Assembly: GCF_018860565.1 (NCBI RefSeq)
Contig: NZ_JAHKPS010000007.1
Coordinates: forward strand, 1-64,000
Direction: 5' to 3'
DNA from: Winogradskyella psychrotolerans
GTDB taxonomy: Bacteria > Bacteroidota > Bacteroidia > Flavobacteriales > Flavobacteriaceae
DNA length: 64,000 nt
Shown: one piece after another, positions 57,837 to 64,000 of the stretch
How the letters are laid out: each line of letters starts with the position of its first letter
Position numbering within the stretch: position 1 is the stretch's first letter
Position numbers and translations under genes: made by a program
The notes under the pieces: model-generated
The model's database searches: none
Seen by the model: only the letters and a program-made list of their open reading frames with translations
What the model was told of the DNA's origin: nothing

Positions 57837-59108
57837 ATGCAAGAAGACTTCCTTCATTATATATGGAAACACAAATCCTTTGATACATCTTTGTTAAAAA
57901 CAACAAAAGGTGAGTCTATTGCTATTGCTAATTTAGGACAACACAATCATAATGCTGGTCCAGATTTCTTCAACGCACAAATAAGTATTGCTAATCAACT
58001 TTGGGCTGGTAATGTCGAGATTCATATAAAATCTTCAGATTGGTATGTGCATAATCATGAAGTTGATAGGGCTTATGATAATGTTATTCTTCATGTCGTT
58101 TGGGAACACGATACCGAAATCTTTAGAAAAGATAATTCAGAAATTCCAACCTTAGAATTAAAACATTACGTAGATAAAAGTTTAGTCAATAATTATCAAA
58201 AACTCATGCAATCTAAATCATGGATTAATTGTGAAACAAGTTTCTCTGAGGTGGATGATTTTTCACTTAATAATTGGTTAGAACGCTTATATATAGAACG
58301 TTTAGAGCGAAAATCTGAAGAGATCCAATATTTATTAAACTCTTCTCATAACAATTGGGAAGCAGTTTTGTTTAAAATGCTAACTAAAAATTTTGGACTT
58401 AAAGTAAATGGTGAATCGTTTTTAAGTTTAGCTCATTCGTTTAAGTTTTCAATAGTAAGAAAACTTCAAAAGGATATTTTAGATTTAGAAGCTTTATTTT
58501 TTGGACAAGCAAAACTACTTAATGACGATGTACAAGAGGCGTATTATTTAAATCTTCAAAAACGGTATCAGTTTTTAAAACAAAAATTCAAACTAACACA
58601 TCAAGGAGTGTTGCCATTACAGTTTTTTAGGTTAAGGCCATCAAATTTCCCAACTGTTAGACTATCGCAATTAGCAATGCTTTATAACGTAAATACGAGC
58701 TTATTTTCAGAAATTATAACAGCAAAAACCAAAGAAGACGTTTATAACCTGTTTAATATTGAAACATCTGAATTTTGGAAATCGCATTATACTTTTTCTA
58801 AAAAGTCTAAGACTTCAAAAAAAGCATTATCTAAATCATTTATAGATTTATTAATCATTAATACTATAATTCCTTTGCAATTTAGTTATGCTAAAGTGCA
58901 AGGAAAACCAATAGAGGACCATGTGTTTGATTTTATGAAACAAATGAATGCTGAAAAAAATAGTATTGTCTCTAAGTTCTTGGATTTAAAACCTATAGAG
59001 AAAACAGCATTGACTTCACAAGCCTTGTTACAGTTGAAGCAAAATTATTGTGATAAAAATAAGTGCTTACAATGTGCAATAGGTAATCGTCTAATCGTGA
59101 AATATTAA
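57837..59108 (+). CDS. DUF2851 family protein
   Basis: The 423-residue protein begins MQEDFLHYIWKHKSFDTSLL, with NLGQHNHNAGPDFFNAQISI, GNVEIHIKSSDWYVHNH and DNVILHVVWEHD, the signature of DUF2851. This resembles a PD-(D/E)XK-like core with conserved Asp and Glu-x-His. A C-terminal CDKNKCLQCAIGNRLI has three Cys. It is common in Bacteroidota with no proven function. There is no signal peptide. TTG-N19-TATTTTTA lies directly before the ATG, and a PspC gene follows by 12 bp. Confidence 0.9.
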   Translation: MQEDFLHYIWKHKSFDTSLLKTTKGESIAIANLGQHNHNAGPDFFNAQISIANQLWAGNVEIHIKSSDWYVHNHEVDRAYDNVILHVVWEHDTEIFRKDNSEIPTLELKHYVDKSLVNNYQKLMQSKSWINCETSFSEVDDFSLNNWLERLYIERLERKSEEIQYLLNSSHNNWEAVLFKMLTKNFGLKVNGESFLSLAHSFKFSIVRKLQKDILDLEALFFGQAKLLNDDVQEAYYLNLQKRYQFLKQKFKLTHQGVLPLQFFRLRPSNFPTVRLSQLAMLYNVNTSLFSEIITAKTKEDVYNLFNIETSEFWKSHYTFSKKSKTSKKALSKSFIDLLIINTIIPLQFSYAKVQGKPIEDHVFDFMKQMNAEKNSIVSKFLDLKPIEKTALTSQALLQLKQNYCDKNKCLQCAIGNRLIVKY

Positions 59109-59120
59109 CTAACTTGCAGT

Positions 59121-59348
59121 ATGAAATGGTTCTATAATCTATTATTATACTTTCAAAAACGAGGTTATTACGTTTGCCAACGTATTGCAGACCGTTTGGG
59201 AATTAGAGCTAAAATTGTGAGAACGTCTTTTATGTATCTCACTTTCGTAACCGTTGGTTTTGGTTTTGCATTATATTTATTCTTAGCCTTTTGGATGCGT
59301 ATTAAAGATATCGTTTATACCAAACGTTCTTCAGTCTTCGATTTATAA
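59121..59348 (+). CDS. PspC-domain membrane protein
   Basis: The 75-residue PspC domain begins near GYYVCQRIADRLGIRAKIVR and has a transmembrane segment at about residues 38-58 (LTFVTVGFGFALYLFLAFWM). PspC proteins are membrane components of phage-shock responses; a small stand-alone version is common in flavobacteria. It lies in a run with DUF2851 and the potassium channel gene (spacers 12 and 14 bp). Confidence 0.88.
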   Translation: MKWFYNLLLYFQKRGYYVCQRIADRLGIRAKIVRTSFMYLTFVTVGFGFALYLFLAFWMRIKDIVYTKRSSVFDL

Positions 59349-59362
59349 TTACATAATATTAA

Positions 59363-60385
59363 ATGGATAATCCGCTTTTAAGACTTTATAGATCTAAAAT
59401 TTACACAGCTGTAATGATGCTGGTATTTTTATTGTGTATTGGAGTTTTAGGATATAGATTTATCTCCGGTTATCAATGGCTTGATGCTATTTATATGACT
59501 GTAATAACTGTAACCACTGTTGGTTTTGCAGAAGTCATCCCTCTTGATCCACAATCTAAGATCTTTACTATTTTTTTAATTTTAACTAGTGTAGTCATTG
59601 TTGGTTATGCAATTTCAATCATCACGGATTATATTCTCAGTAGAAATAATTTTGAAGACATAAAACAACGTAAAATGCAAAAGAAAATTGATGCGATGTC
59701 TAACCATATTATTATTTGTGGTTATGGACGAAATGGAAAACAAGCTGCTAAAAAACTATTAGCTTATGATAAACCTTTTGTAATTATTGAAAGAGACAAA
59801 GAGATTATTGAAAAGTTTCAAGAAAATAATATTCCTTTCGTATTTGGAAATGCTAATGAAGATGAAGTACTTTTTGAAGCTGGTATAGAAAAAGCAAGTA
59901 CTCTAATTAGTGCACTACCAAGTGATGCCGATAATTTGTTTGTGGTACTTTCTGCACGACAAATTAATTCAAAACTCACCATAATTAGTAGAGCTTCAGA
60001 GGAAACGTCTTATAATAAATTAAAGTTAGCTGGTGCCAATAATGTCATTTTGCCAGATAGAATTGGTGGTGACCATATGGCGTCTTTAGTTGTGATTCCT
60101 GATTTAATTGAGTTTATTGATAATTTAGGTGTTGTTGGCGAGCGTAATATTAATATTGAAGAAATTAAAGTAGAACAACTTTATAATATTAATGAAGTAA
60201 AAACAATTAGAGATTTAGATTTACGTCGTAAAACAGGTTGTACTGTCATTGGATTTAAAGATGATAAAGGCGACTATATTGTTAATCCTGAAGCAGAAAC
60301 TAAATTAATTGCTGGCTCAAAAATCATTGTTTTAGGAAGACCAGAACAGATTATGAAATTGAATTCTCAGTACAATATTGAATGA
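59363..60385 (+). CDS. Potassium channel with RCK (TrkA) domains
   Basis: Two transmembrane helices (about residues 13-33 and 71-92) flank a pore loop with ITVTTVGFAEVIP, a variant of the canonical TVGYGD filter. The TrkA-N domain (about 113-230) carries IIICGYGRNGKQAAKKLL, a Rossmann NAD-binding motif, and a TrkA-C domain ends the protein. This is a tetrameric 2TM K+ channel gated by a cytosolic ligand ring; K+ selectivity is inferred. It is cotranscribed with pspC. Confidence 0.92.
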   Translation: MDNPLLRLYRSKIYTAVMMLVFLLCIGVLGYRFISGYQWLDAIYMTVITVTTVGFAEVIPLDPQSKIFTIFLILTSVVIVGYAISIITDYILSRNNFEDIKQRKMQKKIDAMSNHIIICGYGRNGKQAAKKLLAYDKPFVIIERDKEIIEKFQENNIPFVFGNANEDEVLFEAGIEKASTLISALPSDADNLFVVLSARQINSKLTIISRASEETSYNKLKLAGANNVILPDRIGGDHMASLVVIPDLIEFIDNLGVVGERNINIEEIKVEQLYNINEVKTIRDLDLRRKTGCTVIGFKDDKGDYIVNPEAETKLIAGSKIIVLGRPEQIMKLNSQYNIE

Positions 60386-60495
60386 TCAATACATTCATTT
60401 TATGAGTCTATACTTTACAAGCTCATTTTTTTTTTGCATCTTGTCATCTTTAAAAAGCAATAACTAACCATTAAACTAACTAATAACTATAACTC

Positions 60496-62121
60496 ATGAA
60501 GAAATATCTTCTATCAATTTTTACAATTTTATTACCGTTTTTGACTTTTGCCCAAGAAACAACTTCCGAAAAAATTGATGCTATTTTTAAGGATTACACA
60601 GGCTGGTTTGTTGAGGCTATTTTTTACGAAATTTCATTTTCAGAAACTTATAAAATTCCTTGGGTACTTATTGTGCTAATTGGTGGAGCATTGTTTTTTA
60701 CTATTTATTTTAAATTTATCAATATCACAGGTTTTAGAATGGCTATTAGAGTTGTTAGAGGGCAGTATGAAGATATTGAAAAACATGGTGCAGATACCTT
60801 ATATGGAGATAATACAGCCAATGAAGGTGAAAATATAATTGAAACCATGAGAGATGATGGTGCAGACGGTGAAGTGTCGCACTTTCAGGCTTTAACAGCG
60901 GCATTATCTGCTACTGTAGGTTTAGGGAATATTGCTGGTGTAGCTGTAGCCTTGTCTATTGGTGGTCCTGGAGCAACATTTTGGATGATTGTTGCGGGTC
61001 TGTTAGGTATGGCATCAAAATTTGCAGAATGTACACTTGGTGTAAAATATAGAGACGTTGGTGAAGATGGTACCGTTTATGGTGGTCCAATGTATTACTT
61101 AACCAAAGGATTAAAATCTAAAGGTATGGGTGGTTTTGGAAAAGTGCTAGCTGTACTATTTGCCATATTTGTAATAGGTGGATCTTTTGGAGGTGGAAAT
61201 ATGTTCCAAGCCAATCAAGCTGCTGCACAATTTGTTAAAGTATTTGATCTAGATCCAGCGTCTAATGCAGGTATGTATTTTGGAATTGTTATGGCTATAC
61301 TTGTAGCTGTTGTTATTATTGGAGGAATTAAGCGTATCGCTAAGGTTACTGAAAAAGTAGTACCATTTATGGCTGGTATATATGTGTTAGCTTCATTAAT
61401 TATATTAGGAGCTAATTTTAGCTTAATCGATGATGCGTTTGCATTGATATATGAAGGTGCATTCTCAGGATTAGGGATTGCAGGTGGACTTGTTGGTGTG
61501 ATGATTCAAGGTATTAGAAGAGGAGCTTTCTCTAACGAAGCAGGTGTTGGGTCTGCTGCAATTGCACATTCAGCTGTTCGTACAAAATATCCAGCATCTG
61601 AAGGAATTGTTGCCCTTTTAGAACCTTTTGTAGATACCGTTGTAATTTGTACAATGACTGCGTTAGTAATTGTAATTACTAATTTTGATGGTGGTTTTAT
61701 GGAATATGGTGTTGAGATAAAAGAAGGTGTAGAAATTACAGCAACAGCTTTTGATTCTGTAATTCCACATTTCTCAATTATATTGACAATTGCAGTAATT
61801 TTATTTGCATTTTCAACTATGATTTCTTGGTCGTACTACGGTATGCAAGGTTGGGTGTTTTTATTCGGAAAAGGTAAAGTATCAGATTTAGCTTATAAAG
61901 TGTTGTTTTTATTCTTTGTTGTTGTAGGAGCTTCTATTAGTTTAGGTGCTGTTATTAACTTCTCAGATGCTATGATTTTTGCAATGGTAGTGCCAAACAT
62001 TATTGGTGTTGTAATTCTATCTCCAATTATTAAAATGGAATTAAAGAAATACTATAAAGCAATTAATGTTAAAGAAGAAGCTATTGAAGAAGGGGCAGAT
62101 GATCTAAATGAAATATTATAA
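60496..62121 (+). CDS. Alanine/amino acid:cation symporter (AGCS family)
   Basis: Following a possible signal-like N-terminus (to FLTFAQ, about residue 20) there are about ten transmembrane helices. The AGCS signature ALSATVGLGNIAGVAVALSI lies near residue 135 and RRGAFSNEAGVGSAAIAHSA near 341. The family imports alanine or glycine with Na+. The 541-residue length is normal with a flavobacterial N-terminal extension. The end of the gene is 17 bp from the next start, which itself encodes a terminator-like hairpin. Confidence 0.93.
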   Translation: MKKYLLSIFTILLPFLTFAQETTSEKIDAIFKDYTGWFVEAIFYEISFSETYKIPWVLIVLIGGALFFTIYFKFINITGFRMAIRVVRGQYEDIEKHGADTLYGDNTANEGENIIETMRDDGADGEVSHFQALTAALSATVGLGNIAGVAVALSIGGPGATFWMIVAGLLGMASKFAECTLGVKYRDVGEDGTVYGGPMYYLTKGLKSKGMGGFGKVLAVLFAIFVIGGSFGGGNMFQANQAAAQFVKVFDLDPASNAGMYFGIVMAILVAVVIIGGIKRIAKVTEKVVPFMAGIYVLASLIILGANFSLIDDAFALIYEGAFSGLGIAGGLVGVMIQGIRRGAFSNEAGVGSAAIAHSAVRTKYPASEGIVALLEPFVDTVVICTMTALVIVITNFDGGFMEYGVEIKEGVEITATAFDSVIPHFSIILTIAVILFAFSTMISWSYYGMQGWVFLFGKGKVSDLAYKVLFLFFVVVGASISLGAVINFSDAMIFAMVVPNIIGVVILSPIIKMELKKYYKAINVKEEAIEEGADDLNEIL

Positions 62122-62138
62122 ATAAACACTAATCTCAT

Positions 62139-63026
62139 ATGAAATCCCATTTCCAGTTTTCTAATCAACAACGGAATGGGATTTTTTTGTTGTTGGTAAT
62201 TATAATCATTGGTCAATGTATATATTGGTTTGCACCAAATAGTTTAGCAAATTCAAATAAGGATGTTGCCGGAAACCAGCAACAATTAGACGCTTTTAAA
62301 AAAGAATTAGATGCGCTTCGTTTGGTTGAAATAGAGAATAGTAAACCAAAAATATATCCTTTCAATCCCAATTATATTACAGATTATAAAGGCTATACTT
62401 TAGGAATGAGCAATGAAGAAATCGATAGACTTCATAAATTTAGAGAAAGCAATCAATGGATAAATTCTGCTAAAGATTTTCAGAATGTAACAAAGGTGTC
62501 AGATTCCTTTTTAGCCGTTATTTCGCCTTATTTTAAGTTTCCAAGCTGGGTAACTAACCCTAAACCCAAGCCTTCATATCATAATAATACCTATTCAAAT
62601 TCTAATAAGCCTAAAACCTATGCTCAGAAAATAGATTTGAATATAGCAACAGCAAGCCAATTAAAAAAAATCTATGGAGTAGGCGATAAGCTAGCAGAGC
62701 GTATTATCACATACCGAAATAAATTTAAAGGAGGATTTGTTTCAGATATCCAGTTAAGTGAGGTTTATGGCCTGTCGCCAGAAGTTATTGAGCGTATCCA
62801 AAACGATTTTACCGTAAAAACACCAAGGGCGATTAAGAAGTTTAATTTAAATACTGCCACTAGAGATGAGTTGGTTACCATTCAATATATAGGTTATGAA
62901 GTCGCTAACAATATTATTGAAGAACGAACACTGAGGGACGGTTTTAAATCTTTAGATGATTTGTTAAAGGTTGAAGATTTTCCTATTAAAAAAATCGAGA
63001 TAATTAAGCTATATTTGTATCTCTAA
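62139..63026 (+). CDS. Helix-hairpin-helix (ComEA-like) protein
   Basis: An N-terminal transmembrane helix (about residues 15-31, IFLLLVIIIIGQCIYWF) anchors a protein with three HhH-type segments: about 85-130 (YTLGMSNEEIDRLHKFR), about 165-215 (IDLNIATASQLKKIYGVGDK) and about 235-290 (FNLNTATRDELVTIQYIGYE). These recall ComEA, which binds DNA during uptake, but DNA uptake is not shown here. Its first codons contain an inverted repeat with a T run (62142-62188). Confidence 0.88.
   Translation: MKSHFQFSNQQRNGIFLLLVIIIIGQCIYWFAPNSLANSNKDVAGNQQQLDAFKKELDALRLVEIENSKPKIYPFNPNYITDYKGYTLGMSNEEIDRLHKFRESNQWINSAKDFQNVTKVSDSFLAVISPYFKFPSWVTNPKPKPSYHNNTYSNSNKPKTYAQKIDLNIATASQLKKIYGVGDKLAERIITYRNKFKGGFVSDIQLSEVYGLSPEVIERIQNDFTVKTPRAIKKFNLNTATRDELVTIQYIGYEVANNIIEERTLRDGFKSLDDLLKVEDFPIKKIEIIKLYLYL
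62142..62188 (+). terminator. Terminator-like hairpin inside the start of the HhH gene
   Basis: AAATCCCATT (62142-62151) is perfectly complementary to AATGGGATTT (62175-62184), with a 23-base loop and a T run to 62188. It starts right after the ATG. It could end the AGCS transcript or attenuate read-through into the HhH gene, but it also encodes conserved residues (KSHF and NGIF). Confidence 0.55.
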
Positions 63027-63040
63027 TAAACAACAATACA

Positions 63041-64000
63041 TGTCTAATTTATATTTTACTGAAGAGCACAATTTATTTAGGGAAAGCCTTAGAGAATTCT
63101 TAAAAAAGGAAGTTGTGCCACATATTGATAAATGGGAAGAAACAGGTCGTATAGAACGTTTCATCTGGAAGAAATTTGGAGATATGGGGTATTTTGGTCT
63201 TGCAACACCCGAAAATTATGGAGGGTTAGATTTAGATTTATTTTATACCGTAATTTTTCTTGAAGAAATGCAACGTATTAACTCTGGTGGTTTTGCTGCA
63301 GCAATGTGGGCACATGCTTATTTAGCGATGACGCATCTTAATAAAGAAGGAAATCACGAGCAAAAAGAAAAATATTTAAAACCAAGTGCATTAGGAGATG
63401 CTATAGGATGTCTTTGTATTACTGAGCCTTTTGGCGGAAGTGATGTTGCAGGTATGCGCACAACTGCGGTTAAAAAAGGAGATACTTATGTCATTAATGG
63501 ATCTAAAACCTTTATAACTAATGGTGTGTATAGTGACTATTTAGTAGTTGCTGCTAAAACTAATCCAGAATTAGGCAATAAAGGCATTAGTATTTTTGTA
63601 ATGGATAGAGATACACCAGGTATTTCGGCAACCAAGTTAGATAAGTTAGGTTGGAGAGCTTCTGATACAGGTGAGATTGCTTTTGATAATGTCGTAATTC
63701 CGGCTTCAAATTTAATGGGAGAAGAAGGGCAAGGATTTCCATATATAATGCAACATTTTTCTTTAGAAAGATTAATCATGGGAGTTAACTCACATGCAAG
63801 AGCAGAATACGCTTTAGAATACGCAAAGCAATATATGTCAGAAAGAACAGCTTTCGGTAGAACTATAGATAAATTTCAGGCTTTAAGGCATACGTATGCA
63901 GATTGCGAAACACAAATGGAAATTTGTAAGCAATTTAATTATTACGTCGCTAAACGATTAGATATGGGAGATTATGTAGTTAAAGAAGCTACAATGTCTA
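63041..64000 (+). CDS. Acyl-CoA dehydrogenase, N-terminal part (runs off the right edge)
   Basis: The ATG at 63041 begins MSNLYFTEEHNLFRESLREF and the frame is open for 320 codons to the window end. The N-terminal domain, the middle domain with the FAD-binding CITEPFGGSDVAGMRTTA, and the start of the C-terminal domain (ERTAFGRTIDKFQALRHTYA) are present. The enzyme oxidises acyl-CoA with FAD in fatty or amino acid breakdown. The catalytic base region is beyond the edge, so chain-length class is unknown. It starts 14 bp after the HhH gene. Confidence 0.93.

Overview
The window is a contiguous piece of an AT-rich chromosome from a marine-type member of the Bacteroidota, family Flavobacteriaceae. 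The genus cannot be fixed from sequence alone. Supporting evidence: a type B C-terminal sorting domain of the type IX secretion system (T9SS), CHU-type Ig and adhesin repeats, several promoters of the Bacteroidetes TTG/TAnnTTTG type, almost no Shine-Dalgarno sequences, and many secreted proteins of unknown function. No rRNA, tRNA, CRISPR array, prophage or complete insertion sequence was seen.

Layout. 1-3733 (minus) is the N-terminal part of a giant repeat adhesin that runs off the left edge. 3923-10165 holds a five-LysM envelope protein divergent from der, then a C-type-lectin T9SS cargo. 10253-16794 has a TonB-receptor-like barrel facing a minus-strand run: M23 peptidase, MerR regulator, LemA and three TPM-domain proteins. 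17015-21219 is alaS and a GSCFA gene, separated by a decayed GxxExxY gene bracketed by about 30-bp repeats. 21333-27455 holds a lipoprotein/beta-propeller pair, a TPR histidine kinase with a NarL-type regulator, and a YD-like lipoprotein. 27534-33190 is a housekeeping block: coaD, ddl, a PASTA protein, a RluD-type pseudouridine synthase and yaaA. 33247-39729 carries TspO, an RhlE-type helicase, DUF6500, VF530, YitT, an EF-hand protein, trmL and a solitary trpA. 39918-48140 holds a beta-helix protein, a 1007-residue TPR protein paired with a barrel, and an amidohydrolase lipoprotein. 48239-56399 holds a methyltransferase, YkgJ, a sterol-desaturase-type enzyme, GDPD, NamZ-type DUF1343, a LolE-type permease and a cysteine synthase. 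56614-57680 is a broken methyltransferase gene. 57837-64000 holds DUF2851, PspC, a K+ channel, an AGCS symporter, a helix-hairpin-helix protein and the start of an acyl-CoA dehydrogenase.

How the genes fit together. Envelope biology dominates: peptidoglycan (ddl, M23, LysM, PASTA, NamZ), outer-membrane barrels, lipoprotein release (LolE-like) and T9SS surface proteins, mixed with translation and RNA housekeeping (der, alaS, rluD, trmL, rhlE). Most genes look vertically inherited. The accessory signals are the GxxExxY cassette, REP-like palindromes, the adhesin repeats and the broken methyltransferase gene.

I did not find a clearly new multi-gene system. The best candidates for a second look are the repeat-bracketed GxxExxY cassette, the TPR/barrel pair with its conserved-looking N-terminal peptide, the LemA/triple-TPM cluster, and a terminator-like hairpin built into the first codons of the helix-hairpin-helix gene.
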